38,873 nt of DNA from Zoopage sp. CT-All (Eukaryota > Zoopagomycota > Zoopagomycetes > Zoopagales > Zoopagaceae): positions 1 through 38,873 of the forward strand of contig QZWS01000024.1 of NCBI GenBank assembly GCA_004114245.1, in the 5' to 3' direction. Made by a program: the position numbers and the translations under genes. The notes under the pieces were generated by a model that made no database searches, was not told where the DNA came from, and worked only from the letters and a program-made list of their open reading frames with translations. This document shows, piece after piece, positions 12,401 through 24,450 of the stretch. Every line of letters starts with the position of its first letter. Position 1 is the first letter of the stretch.

Positions 12401-15400
12401 ATCGGAGAGCTGTTGGAAAAGTAGCTCCTCCGATTGTCCAATCATTCCAGCTGGGTCATTTACTGCTGCCAGAGTGCCTCGTAGCGTGTCCAGAGCCTTT
12501 CAAAAATTATCGCCACGAACAAGACAAATCGTGCTTACATGCACTTCGAGTGCTGACAGGAGCAAGCGCTCGGATGCCTCGACACTGGTATTCGATATTC
12601 TTTGATCGGCTACGACTTGATGCATTCGTTGGAATTTAGACTGGACCTCATCAAAGCTGTCGATGGGATTGGATGAGAACGACGATCTAACGTGGGTAAG
12701 TAAAACAACGCTGAATGGCTGGCCAAACATTTCTCGAGTAAGCAATGGCACGAGAAGGGAATCAGCCAGTGCTGATGTCCCAGCATGGAAGTGCTCATAC
12801 TCTGCAGAGATAATATTCAAAGTGGTGAGCCAGTCGCCAAAGATCTTGAACAATGCATGCCCCGGAACTCCTACGCAGGACTCGGTTGACACTTTACTAT
12901 TGGCAATGTGTGTGCTTACTTTGTCCTGATGCCTCTTGGCCAGCAGCCATCTGCCAATCGCTCAAAGTCTCAATGGCGATCGGCTTTCGCATCAAATCGC
13001 GCAGAACGAATTCGCGTAGCAGTATCGTTGCAGAGCCTGAAGTCTCGCTTTTGGCCAAAACGAAAGTTTGATTAAATAGTCTAGCCAAGAAATGGTGTTG
13101 TTGACGAAGAAAATGGTAATTGTTGAGTAGTTTTAAATCCAGTGAAGGATTTGATTTGCTGACGACTGAGATCGTCGAGAAGGATGAAATAGTAGACTAA
13201 AAGCGCAAGAATTAAAATCGCAACAGGACGCTGTCACTTACTGCTAATTGGTCGATGGTGGTTGAAGGTAAACGGCTAGCATCGCCATCAGTCATTAGCA
13301 GAGTGAGTGCATCGACAAGATGGCATTTAACGCTTAACGCGTCGCCATTAACACAGTCTGCAAACGCGGCGCTTGAGTAAAGGCACTTAATCTCACCAAC
13401 TAGACGGCGGATATCAACATCGGACGGAATTGGCCGCCTGAAAAGCTTCCAAATGCGACGGAAAAGCTTATTCTGTTGCAGAAGAGATGATATCTCACCA
13501 GGGACAGGACCAAGTGTAGTCGAAAAGCATAGCGATCGAGTTGCTTTGACAGCCCAGAAAGCAAGAAAGGTAGTTGGCTCAAGCGCCGAGTCGCAAAGTA
13601 GGCTATTGAGGAGCAATCCCAATGATTCGGATGCGGAATCGAAATGCTCAGCATTCTAAGAATAGCATGTCACACAGCTATTGAGTATAAAATCATACTA
13701 CCTCCATGGTGCTACGATTGATAGATCTTCCAAAAGCAGCAAGACGTAGTGTGAGATCAAGGAGGAATTGGGCTAGCCTAGTTTTGTGTGCACGTTGACC
13801 ATGCTTGGGTGGAATCCTATTGACCATGGATTGAAGAGGCATTGCGAAGCCGGCTTGCGTGATAAAGCGGGCCTCCGCCCGACGAAGAATAAGCAGGTCC
13901 TTCCCAACCGTCAGCGATTCCATCGCGTCTTGAACGCTGAGCGAATCCAAATGCTAACCATGTGTGAGCTAACAAAGGATGCATAGTTCAGACGCACATG
14001 ATCACTGCATGTGTCCGACGACGACAATGACAGCAACGATGAAGGAAGAGCAAGCAACGCAAGCAACGTTTCGTCAGTAAATTTCCGTTTTACTTCGTCA
14101 CAATGACGGAGAGCAAGAACGGCGTGGCGCGGCTGATGACAGAGAATGCGCAAGAACACGTCGTCGAAACCCGATGCAAGGCTGATCGCTACGGATGGCC
14201 GTTCAGTAATGGCAGACAGCGAAATCATAGCATTCGTGGCCGAAGCTTCTTCCACAAATGCGTCCAATAGCCCACGTGTGTTCCACTTTGCGGCTACTGA
14301 CGGCTCAGTAGGGCGTGAGATGGGGTGGCCTCGACGGTACGATTCCTGAATGACGTCTTCGGCATAAACAGAGTCAGGGCCAACATCGTGAGCGACATAT
14401 ATTTCCAGACATCGATTGCGCATTGCTCGCGACAGTTCACCCACACTTGGATCGGCAGTGAGAAAAAGACGGAAATTCGGATGCGGCGTGATGATTCGGC
14501 TGTCTCCATTTGGCATGGAATGCTCGTTGAGTATGAGCGAGCCATTTTCTTCCATCAGCGAATTGAGCCGATCCAAGACCGACGGGTCGCATAGGTTGGC
14601 ATTGTCCAGTAGCAGCCAGCTACCGTTTTCAACGGCATTCACCAAAACGCTATCAACCCATTCGAAACGGCCACCATCAAGCGATTGGGTGCGACCAGGG
14701 TGCTCAGTTCCGAGCACTGCCAAACTCGATGAACAGAATCGACAAGACAATTGCGCAGGGTCACATCTCAGGGTGTGGAGCAGAGTGAGGCTATCATTGA
14801 TGAACTTGGAGAAAGTCGAGCGTTCAGTGATTGTTGCCACAACACGCCGATCATTGATCGAGCGAGAGCGTGTGGCCTGTCGACTGGAATCAACTTGTTC
14901 AAACCCCCCTAACAAGTCACCAATGTCGATAGATTCGGTCATAGCCATCCTGACTAGATCTTCTCCAAGGATGCTGGCCACGGCCGCAACTAACTCGGCC
15001 GGGTTTGCACGCTGATTACCAACAATGTTGGGCACCCAGGAGAGGTTAACGCTGTGCAGAATTGGCTCCAAGTGAGCAAACATCGAGTGCCGCAATGGCT
15101 GGCTGGAAGTTCGCGACTCGGGCGTAAATATCTGCTGCCTTTGTCGCGTCGCACTGCCGAATCGCGCGATATATGGGTCGACAGAAACATGCGATGTTGG
15201 AAGAGAAGCACAATCTCCAAAATGCTTTTGGAAGAGTTCGCGGATACGGTTCTGGTCACCATCGTTTCGGGCACGCCGAACGAAGACGATGTCGACTGCT
15301 TTAGACCATGCAAGCTTGGCCTCAGCAACAAGGGACAGGAACCGAATCATGTCGCGAAGATTGAACTCCCACGGGCTGCCGGAGCGACAAAAACCAGCCT

Positions 15401-18400
15401 CGCTTTTAATGCAAACGCCAAGGTCGTCAGCGAATCGAATCAGGCTGGCGACACGTTTGGGATCAAGCGCTGGAAACCGACGCTCGCATATGCGAAGTAG
15501 ATCGTTCGGACTTAGGTCGTTTACATATACTTGCGTGAATCGATTTAGGAACGACTTTGGGAGCCCTTTCCGGCCCCCGCCTTGGCTCAAAGGATTCTGC
15601 GTCGCGAATATACGGCATGACGTCGAGCATGTGAACGTTCGATCAAGCTCGGGAAGATACACCTCCCCGCGATGATCAAGACAGGAGTTCAATCCTTCAA
15701 GGACTGATTGCGAGGCTAAATTCACCTCGTCAAGAACGACCCACGCGCCCGTTTTCATCGCCTTAAGGAACGGTGCGTCCCTCCAGGCGAATTCTCCTTT
15801 CTGCCCGCCTTCCACCGGAACATCACCGCCGAAAAGATCAGCCAGGTCGGTTTGTTCTGAAAGATTGATGCGGACGAGGTCGTTGCCAGCCAAATTGGCA
15901 ATGGCGGCAACCAAGCTCGTTTTGCCACATCCTGGGCTTCCCTCGAGGAGTATCGGCTTTCGCAGCTGCAACGCTCGCAGCAGTCGCGTTACATTGAGAT
16001 GTACAGTGTCAATGTCAAAGTTAAACGAGCTAGGAGAAAAATCAAGTGAACCACGCGGAATGAAGTATGGTTCAATGCCGACGCAGTTGTCGACAATATG
16101 TGGAGCGGTGGTGCCGAGGCTTCTGTCCATGGGCAACGCGGTCCGAGCTTGAAGAAATTCCATGCATGTCGCCGCAGTGACATACGCCGAAAAGTGCTGG
16201 CCATCGGTCCCGAAACCATCAAGAACGACAAGCTTAGCAGCATCGATATATGCTTGCTCGACCGATACAAACGCCGTCGCAACGTTGATAAAGTCCGACC
16301 AGGTGAGAATATCACGCAAAGTCAGTGCAAACCCAGTCATTCGGCATTCCTTCGTCAGCCATGCTCCAAAAGCAATAATGTTCTCAGCCACAAGATCAGC
16401 ATTTGGAACACAAAGCCGATCGCGCACAAGCAAACGCAAATCATCATGGTCGGCAATTGCAGGAACCCAGATCTCTGTAAAACGATTTCTCAGTGCCGCT
16501 GAAAGTTCTTTTTTGCCAAAATCGCCGCCAGGATTCATGGTGGCGATGATTTGATACTCTGGCACAGCAATGAGCTTGGCCAGGTCGCTTTCCATGCTCT
16601 CAGCAAGCAGTAAAGACCGCTCGGGCTCCAGAACACTGTTCAGGCGTTCCAATACTGAATCATCGGCGAGAGAAATTTCGTCCAGAAGCAGCAGTGAGCC
16701 CGATTTCATTGCTTGCACAAGCGGACCGTCCACCCACTGGAAAAGGTGAAGAGCGGACTTCAATCGTCGCAGCAAGTCCTGGCCTGTTGCCGAATACTCT
16801 GATGGAATCTCGGCAGTTGTAAACGCAGCTAGGGCCTGATCAATGGTCAGAACGGCCCCACTGACGCCAAACTGCTGCAAAAAGAGTGTCGCCTCGGACA
16901 GCAGGGCTTCTAGCTCCACCGCGTCACGTCGGACCGGTCTCTGGCTGCCAATCAAGTCCGACGTCTCCATATTCTGATGACACCCAACGGATATTAGTGA
17001 ACGACCAAGCGCCTGTGCCATTGCTTGGCAGACAGAGGTTTTGCCACAGCCCGTTTCACCGACGAGCAGCACTGGCTCATTGTTTTCCAAGCACTGCCGG
17101 ACAAGATAAAAAAGCCGCTGCATCGCCTTGGTCGACGAGAGACCCGCTGGTAGCGTTTGCGAGAAACTATTACCGCACGAGTAGAGGGCATCTTGGTCAA
17201 TTTTGACACGCAAGAGAGTTTCGAGAGCACGGCGGACAACTTGCTTTTCCTCTGCAGAGCGTGTTCTTTCTGCAAGCAGCATATATCCGTTGTTTGCCAG
17301 GTCTTGGTAGCTGTCGGCACTGCGACTTGCCCAGCGGAATAGATCTCGAAGTGTTATATAACCATGCTTGCCCGCGAACACGCTGGAGGATCTTCTTTGC
17401 GACATGAGGCTTTCATAGACGAGAACCAACTTCTTGCAGTACGATGGAGGCAAGCGACTCCGACGCGTCAGAATTTCTTCCAGCTCGTCATCGGGGATGT
17501 CATTGAAGTGAACTTCCAGGAATCGATTCCTGAATGCGCGGGACAATTCTTTGCGACCGCCATAGAGGCCGGCTGGATTTTGCGTAGCAAAGAGCATAAA
17601 GTGAGGGTGCGGACGGACGATTTCTTGCGTTTCGGGTATCAGCAGCTCGCGATTGTCATCCAGAAGCCTATTCAATGCCTCCAATACATCTGTTGGGGCG
17701 AGATTGAGCTCATCGAGAATTATCCAGTGGCCTTCTCGCAGCGCCTTGACAAGTGCGCCTTCTCTAAACACCAGCTGCCCCTCGTGAGACACATATGCTC
17801 CGAGATACTCTTGCAAGTCGGTAAACTCGTGATTATTGATGCGAATCGTTTGGTGTCCAGAGCGCTGAGCAAGGTATTCCACCATACTGGTCTTGCCGGC
17901 CGAAGTGGGGCCTTGAATAAGAATTGGGTGGCGGGAACACATGACGGCGCGAGCAAGTATGCGAAGATTGCTGGCAACCGAAGGCGTGAGAATATAATGA
18001 CTGTTGTCAGATATCGCATGGGGTCCGCGTTGAACCCGGTATGCTCCAAATGTAACCACGCGATCCGCTACTTGGTCCTCGACTCGAATCTTCTTCGACA
18101 GGAGCAGATTTACGTCCTTGACTCCTCGGAGAAGCGTCGACTCGGCAATTTGCATTAGCATTGCTCGGCTTTTATTATCCAGCATGGTTGAAAACGTCAT
18201 TGCCGTTCCTTCGTACAATGCACGACGAAGGCCAAATATCGAAACGCTTTGACTCGCAAATGTGAGGGCGCGACTGAGGGTCCTAAGGCTGTAATGAGGC
18301 CGCTGATTGGCACCGTCGGAGAGTGCATGACTCTCAGAGAGCTGCCGCACTTTCTCGTAAAATTCAGCAACATCACGGCTGGCCGATCGGTCCGCAACGG

Positions 18401-21400
18401 TTGCTCGCTCGAGATAGCCCTCAACTATTCGCAACAGGTCGTCTGATCGACGATCGGGGGGATGGACATATATTTCCGTAAAGCGAGACCGAAGTCCAGG
18501 CGGGAGATCTCGCTTGCCAACATCTGTCGCGGGATTCATGCAAGCAAATACGCGGAATCGAGGATGTCTTTCGACAGGCACCATGTCGCCTCGCTCCAAA
18601 AGGGTCACAGAGCCGGTGGCATCTTGGATCAGTGCACTGAGACTCTCAAGGGTCTCGGCAGTGGCTAGATTGACCTCGTCCAAGAGTAACCAGTCGCCTT
18701 GCTTGAGCGCTTGAACGACTGAACCTTCGACAAAACTGAACGCAAAGTGTCCTCCGCTCAATCGGACGGATTGGTCCTGGAAAGCGACCGCCAAGGAATG
18801 GAATTCAGCCCAGTGAGAGGTCAACGATGCAGCCCCCTCGACCTTCTGCCGTTTGCTGGCACGATCGGTGTCTGCGATGGTTGAGCTGGCTTCCGCCATT
18901 TTGCCAAGCGTATCGTGCGCCATTCGACTTGCTTCGATGCATAGCTGAGCGAAGCGTTTCCATTTTTTCTTGGCAAAGGCTTTTTGCACCGCCTCGACAA
19001 ACTTGGCATTTCGTTTGGCAGAAAAGGTTTGAAAAAACAGCTCTTGGAAGCGATCAAGAACGGGCATGGCTAGCGTGCGCGCTTCCACGGGCTTGTAGCC
19101 ACCAAGGAGATCCGCAGCCTCGGATTGCTGTGAAAGATTGACCACGATCAGCTTGGCGCCGATGCTTGACGCAAGATGCTGAATCACGGTTGTCTTTCCG
19201 GTGCCAGTCTCTCCGACCAGAAGCATCGGCTCTTGGAACACCGTGGCCGTTGCGATCTGCTCCATGAGACGTAGAGCATGATGGGTACGCACAAAAACGC
19301 CATGCGTTCGTGACCAATCACCACGACGACGCTGCTCTTCCGGTCGTGGAAGGAGTCCCGCGCGACCAATGCGCAGCCCGTCTGCGCTTTCGATCAGCTG
19401 GGGAACATGCGTATCTATCCAATGATTTACATGCTCCGGAGATAGGCCCAGCTCGATTCCAATTTGCTCTAGACAACGACGATGAAGCGCATCATCAGCG
19501 ATTGCTGAGCAGAAGACATCTGCAGCTTCAGCGAGCATGATGCCACGAACATGCTCACTGAGGCCTACGGTTGCGACGTCGTTTTCATCGACATTTGATA
19601 GAAGCGCAGACCCGGACAATGCAGTGACACGCTGACACCACTTGCGCAGATCACGGGCGGTCAGAGCGCGCCCTCTTGCATTAGCAATGATAGCTGCATC
19701 AAACACGCGCAGAACTCCCTCGCTCCAGCGAGCTAAAAGCGGGTAAAGCTGCTCGATGACCAGCTTGAGCTCGTCCCTGGCCAGCGACACAACTGCCACG
19801 GTCGTCCATATCTGAATTCCAAGATGGTCTGCGAAGGAAGGTATGCCGGTGCGGGCGTCAAGCTGAAGGTCCTGACGTGTAGTGGCGAAAAGCCTGAATT
19901 GATGGTGTGCTTTCACGGTTTCACGGCGGGAAGATAAATACACTTCGCCTGACCGCGCAATGCCACGAAGCATGACGCGCACGTCAGGGGCAGCCAGGTC
20001 GATATCTTCCACGACAAGCCATTTGCCGAGACGCATGGCGTGCACGAGCATACCTGGTTGCCAGCGGAACACGCCAGGAGTATCCGTCGCGACGTAGTTT
20101 CCCAGCAGAGCTTTGGCGTCCGTCTGATCACCAACGTGGAGATGTATAACATCGTGTATGTCCTGGCGGTACAGGGCTTGGGCCAGATGACGAACGAGAG
20201 CTGATTTTCCCGCACCCGTCGGACCATGCAGAAGAAGTGGACGCCCAGTAGAGACGGCGAGAGCTGCAACGTGCAGATTTCTGCGAGTGGTATCGGTCAT
20301 CACCAAATCATTGCTGGCGATGAATTCTGCAGGCGGTTCGGCATTCAGTCTGGGGAGAATGACGCCCGCAACGTATGCGGTGTATGGGCAAAGATCGACT
20401 TCGTGAAGTTGCCGCTGAGCCGTCGGTAGCTGCCCGTAGTTATTCGATGCCAAATCTGCCTTAAGATCCTGCATTTCGAGGTGAAGATTTGTTCTATAGG
20501 ATAATGAGTGTTGATAGAAAAGAATTGCACCCGTACAAGGCGAAACGAGCGAGAAACTCGGCTTCGGTCGTCGGAACCTCCACGTTATCTGCATCAGCAT
20601 GAAAAGCGTGTTTCCACATCTCGGAACGCCGTGCATCAGACATTCCCACGAGCTGGGCAATGTTGAGCCGCGCGCGGTTTCGAACCAGCGAACCCCATTC
20701 GTACTCCTCTACAGATGTAGCGGGCATGTCGTCCGACATTGCCGAGAACGCTGCACTGGTCATCTGCGATTTTACACCGTATCGAACAAGCTGGTCGAGC
20801 GACGCAAAGTCCCAGATGGAGACGAGGTCAAGGTCGCCGCGAAATAATATTTGAATGCGATACAAGGTATCCAAGAGATCTTCTAGGCGGCATGTGCGAG
20901 ACTAGCAGAGTGTTGTTAAGCAATGTATGATAATTTGGGGAGCTTACCGCATCGAATTCCGTCAAATCGGAAGCGGAAAGCGACTCGACATAGTCCAAGA
21001 GACAAGGGCCGCGCGTTATATAGGCCAAGAGAAAACTACAACAGAGCGCTGAGTCTATAGTTTAGGAGCATATGAGCATACGGCTTGAGCTGTGTTGCCA
21101 CAGGAATAACGAGGCATAAGCTCCGGACAACATTCTCTGCGCGGCAGGCGATGGAAGCAGGTGCTGGCGCATCGCGATTCGCCCCTTCCATTTCGAGATC
21201 TTTCATCGACCGAGCAGCAATATCCACCATCAGCGGACGAAAATGACTGAGTACCCGCCTTGCGAATATCGGCCTGGCGAAGAGCTCGAAGATGGCGGCA
21301 AGAACGCGATCCGCGGTGATCTCCGCAACATCCTGACGACCGAGGTATTCCGCGACAAGTTGCTGGGCATCACCCACTGCCCTTGCCGACGCCGTATCCA

Positions 21401-21599
21401 CAAGACCATCGATGGCAGTCCAGGATCTCGAATCGTCGAGGAATCCGCGCAGCATTCCGTGCCAATCGATGGCGAGCTCGTCAAACCACACTGCAGAGGC
21501 GTCGTCTGCCACGCCAGCATGCCGAGCCGCATTTGCTAGCACGGTTTCGTCGCGACGAGGAGTACTCTCGTCAATGTCCATGGGCACGGGGGCGGACAT
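6473..21599 (-). CDS. MDN1: midasin, dynein-like AAA ATPase of 60S ribosome maturation (Rea1)
   Basis: Mechanochemical ATPase that strips assembly factors (Ytm1, Rsa4) from pre-60S particles in nucleolus and nucleoplasm (family knowledge). Nine exons joined on the minus strand: 21599-21082, 21035-20948, 20901-20537, 20493-13998, 13953-13702, 13655-13242, 13196-12920, 12870-12539, 12496-6473. This gives 4921 residues (yeast 4910). Order: N-terminal domain; six AAA modules with P-loops near residues 414 (GPTGAGKS), 751 (GETGTGKT), 1185 (GPTSAGKT), 1469 (GETGCGKT), 1842 (GSPGCGKT) and a degenerate sixth near 2149; a long linker; an Asp/Glu-rich tail region at about 4150-4630; and a C-terminal MIDAS domain with the DxSxS motif (DDSKS, about 4719), which binds UBL domains of substrates. 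All introns are 42-49 nt. The start at 21599 (MSAPVPMD) is chosen over an in-frame upstream ATG at 21722 because it follows the repeat-bearing leader. Five introns cluster in 1.5 kb of the linker while the flanking exons exceed 6 kb. Confidence 0.98.
7350..8800 (-). other. Asp/Glu-rich low-complexity segment of midasin
   Basis: Within MDN1, about residues 4150-4630 are dominated by Asp and Glu with Gln, Ser and Asn. This is the flexible acidic tether that links the linker to the MIDAS domain in all midasins. The + strand of this stretch gives long T/C-rich spurious reading frames with no coding meaning. Confidence 0.9.
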
Positions 21600-22025
21600 G
21601 ACAGCGATGAAGTAGTATGGCGAGTCCTGGTTGGCAGTTTTTTTTGCAGCTAAAGGCGTGATGTGCGGCATTCGAGGACGGCATTCGAAGGCGGCATTCG
21701 GCAACGTAGCCATCGCGGGCAAGCGTCTTGTTGCCGCCAGAACTAAGTCAGTAGCTGCGTTTGACCTAGCATGGTCAATGGTGTCAGAACGTCTTCAGGA
21801 TGTTCAAAATCAGTTGTAGTGTATGTACATAGTCAGCGGGTCCATGTGCCCACGGGAAATGGATTTGCATTGCTCTCTCGAAGGCGGCATTCGAGGCCGA
21901 CTTTCTCGGCCGTTGCAGCCCAACTGCACAACGGGCTCGCTAGCTGCCTGATATTGGAGCTCTTTGGTGCTGTACCGCTGTACCGCAGCTATCCAATGAC
22001 TGTTGCACTGGCCCAGACATACACT
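21600..22025. promoter_or_regulatory. MDN1 upstream region / 3' flank of the DUF1640 gene
   Basis: A 426-bp gap without a supported gene. It must hold the MDN1 promoter (minus strand) and the 3' untranslated region of the gene ending at 22026. It contains the 13-bp GGCATTCG repeats described separately. The MDN1 frame stays open upstream of its chosen start to an ATG at 21722, so a longer N-terminus cannot be excluded. I see no obvious TATA box or tRNA-like element. Confidence 0.5.
21667..21705. repeat. 13-bp GGCATTCG tandem repeat upstream of MDN1
   Basis: Three contiguous 13-bp units beginning GGCATTCG (GGCATTCGAGGAC, GGCATTCGAAGGC, GGCATTCGGCAAC). A further unit lies at 21886-21898, preceded by the last 8 bases of another unit (TCGAAGGC). 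The tract is 68-107 bp upstream of the MDN1 ATG, a position compatible with a promoter or leader element. Confidence 0.75.
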
Positions 22026-22787
22026 TTACTTAAACATTCGCATATACGCCAGCAACAATGCCGCCGTACCGGTCAGCGTCCCGATCATGTACTGCATGAT
22101 CTGAAACTTGATGCCCTCCATCAGCGTCCGCAGCCCTTGCACCTCCACCTCCATGCGCGCCACCACCTCTTCCAGCTTCCGTTCATTCACACTGATCTCG
22201 TCCTGCACGCGCCCCTTCTCCAAGCTGACATCCAACCGCACCCCGGCCTGCGTGCGATGAATCTCATCCCGCAGCTTTTCCCGCAGCTTTTCCACCTGTC
22301 CTTGGATGCGGTCTAGCTCGGCCTTCATTTGCGCAACATCGTTTCGCGCGGACAAATCCATGTCGCTCTTCAACCGGTGCAGATCCACCCGGAACTCGTG
22401 CAGGGCGCGGTCCGTGTCGGCACGCGGGATCATGGTGCCCGCAAGATGCCGTAGCGCGTCGTCCGCGGCAGAGGCTATCGCGCGTGTGATGGCGTCGGCT
22501 TGGGCCAGCGAGAGGCTGCCGTCGCCGGATGTGAGGCGGGAGACGTAGTGCTGCGTGTCGATGGGAAATGCGCCGACGGCAGCAGGGGTTGATGCAGGCG
22601 AAAGGCGTTCCGGTGCATCCGGCGAGGACGGGAGTGCAGATCGTCGCGGAGAGGAGCTTGTTATCGTGCGACCGAAACATAATCGAATGCGAGGGTGCAT
22701 TTGCGGGTGCAGGCGCGTTAGCGGGCGCGTTAGCGGAGACACGCGATGCATGGATGGGGTGTTTGCGCAACGTCCTTCCGTTCTCAT
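22026..22787 (-). CDS. mitochondrial DUF1640 / CCDC90 family protein (FMP32/MCUR1-like)
   Basis: A 253-aa single-exon protein. The N-terminal third is Arg/Ser-rich with few acidic residues (MHRVSPLTRPLTR...), as in a mitochondrial presequence. The middle (about 95-225) is one long coiled coil containing the family signatures MKAELDRIQ...EKLREKLRDEIHRTQAG and LDVSLEKGRVQDE. The C-terminus has a single hydrophobic segment (YMIGTLTGTAALLLAYMRMF). This is the architecture of DUF1640 proteins: yeast Fmp32 and human CCDC90B and MCUR1. These are inner-membrane proteins linked to assembly factors or the calcium uniporter; the exact role differs between organisms and is not inferred here. Translation could instead start at the second ATG (22751), which gives a cleaner presequence. 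The gene lies tandem to MDN1 and divergent from the gene at 23042. Confidence 0.88.
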   Translation of the reverse strand: MRTEGRCANTPSMHRVSPLTRPLTRLHPQMHPRIRLCFGRTITSSSPRRSALPSSPDAPERLSPASTPAAVGAFPIDTQHYVSRLTSGDGSLSLAQADAITRAIASAADDALRHLAGTMIPRADTDRALHEFRVDLHRLKSDMDLSARNDVAQMKAELDRIQGQVEKLREKLRDEIHRTQAGVRLDVSLEKGRVQDEISVNERKLEEVVARMEVEVQGLRTLMEGIKFQIMQYMIGTLTGTAALLLAYMRMFK

Positions 22788-23041
22788 TCCGCTAGCATCC
22801 CGTTAGCTGGCCTGGCCGCTCAATGGGGTGTTTACAGCCGTCGCACTGATCCGTTTCGCATGAGCTGCACTGCGGCTGTATTGGCAAGGCAGAGACAGTG
22901 CCACGAGGGTGACACTCTTCCTCTATGATCCAATGAACACGTGGTCATTCAGTTCCTGTGGGCGATGCTTATGTTTGGCCTGTCATATGCATTTTTTTGC
23001 TCTAATCACCCATCATTTCCTCGCGACCACCATCATCACTC

Positions 23042-24307
23042 ATGCCATCCACCAACGCCGTCCCCAGTACTCCGATACAAGCTACGACCATAGAGAGTAA
23101 TCGAGAGAGCCGAAAAGGATCAAGCGACGCGGCGCATGCTTCCCTGGGGCTGGCCCAGCCACTTTTCGTCCGGCCGAGGCACCCATGGACAGCGCTGCTT
23201 GCTATCGCTATCTCCACCATCCTCTATGCATCTGCTATCGCTACATTTCCCATCGTCGATGCGAGCCAAGTCATGACTGGGGATGTCTACAACCCTGTTA
23301 ATCGGCACGAAGCTCGTAAAATTCGATGGGACAATGTGATGTCGCATATATTGTCCTACACAGACGAACAGATTCAAAGGGCCATTCTTGTGGACCCCGA
23401 GCAGCGCAAGCTTCGCCACAAACTCCTCAACGCGCTGGAAAAGCAAGCCAAGGGGATACTCGACTCTGCGCCTGAGAATGCCATTCCCAGCGTCGAGGTA
23501 ATGAACGCTTTCTTCCACAAAATCGAAGGCAACCGTTCCTCCAGGACCAAGGAGACGCCGCCGCGCTGCTTCCCGCTCAGAGACTTTGACATGTCTGCAA
23601 AAGGATACGTTAATAGCATGATAAACGACACCCGCCTTCTCACTCTCGCGCGCATCTTTGTCGCCGTATTCAACCCAAACACCAAAACCAGCAATCTCCT
23701 CCCCTTCTACCGAATGTTTTGCTTCGCCACAGCGCGCGGGAGTTTTCTTATGCTCTGGCACCTGCGCCATCTGGATGGCACCAGCCCCCCAGACGAGGCC
23801 AACACTAACTTTATTACAGCGATTCACATACAGAATTTAGGCAAGAATTCCATTCCATTCAATTATATTGGAAGCATATCACCTAAGCGTTTGCATGGTG
23901 TTGTACTGCATCCCGTGAGCTGGGTCTTCCAAGGGGTCGGACTGGAGACGAGCAATCCATGGACATTGCCCTCGATCTCCGACCTCAATACTCCAAATAT
24001 CGGTTTTCCAGGTCGGTCAGTGCCAACCAGCACCACTTGGTCGCTGGAATGTCAGCTGGTCAATCATCTCTGCGCATACACGGTCCCAGGACAGACGCCG
24101 ACTGCGTTGCTTCTCACTCCGCTGATTTCTCTTGCAAGCGCAGCGGATTTGGAACGTTTGGAAGCTGCGATGGTCGAGTTGGCTACGGTGTTTGAATCAT
24201 GCGTGGCATCCAAACCAAAACAGGCATTGCTGGTGACAGAGTGGCTGGCTGCCGAACGGGCGCGGTTGGCTCGGACAGTTCACCTAGACAATGCCCAAAT
24301 AGAGTGA
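23042..24307 (+). CDS. unrecognised single-pass membrane protein, 421 aa
   Basis: An intron-free frame of 421 codons with an ATG 254 bp from the divergent DUF1640 gene. I do not recognise the family. Residues 1-35 are polar (Ser/Thr/Arg); then about 40-63 form one hydrophobic segment (WTALLAIAISTILYASAIATF), so a type II (N-in) membrane anchor is likely. The remaining 350 residues look like a soluble, folded domain with predicted helices (DEQIQRAILVDPEQRKLRHKLLNALEKQ) and few low-complexity stretches; the C-terminal 60 residues are also helical. No catalytic motif is visible. The next gene on the same strand starts 143 bp downstream. The coding call rests on length, start context and protein-like composition. 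Confidence 0.72.
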   Translation: MPSTNAVPSTPIQATTIESNRESRKGSSDAAHASLGLAQPLFVRPRHPWTALLAIAISTILYASAIATFPIVDASQVMTGDVYNPVNRHEARKIRWDNVMSHILSYTDEQIQRAILVDPEQRKLRHKLLNALEKQAKGILDSAPENAIPSVEVMNAFFHKIEGNRSSRTKETPPRCFPLRDFDMSAKGYVNSMINDTRLLTLARIFVAVFNPNTKTSNLLPFYRMFCFATARGSFLMLWHLRHLDGTSPPDEANTNFITAIHIQNLGKNSIPFNYIGSISPKRLHGVVLHPVSWVFQGVGLETSNPWTLPSISDLNTPNIGFPGRSVPTSTTWSLECQLVNHLCAYTVPGQTPTALLLTPLISLASAADLERLEAAMVELATVFESCVASKPKQALLVTEWLAAERARLARTVHLDNAQIE

Positions 24308-24450
24308 TTTGATGTGTGAGACTATTTGTGCGCATATTTACAGAGCACAGTCTTGGTAAGGCAACCGCCCTGGACGCTCGGCATGAGCGGAGATCGGATG
24401 TTGCAACGCGTGTGACCAACTTTCCGTCAATTCCCGCCACTCTCGCCCTC

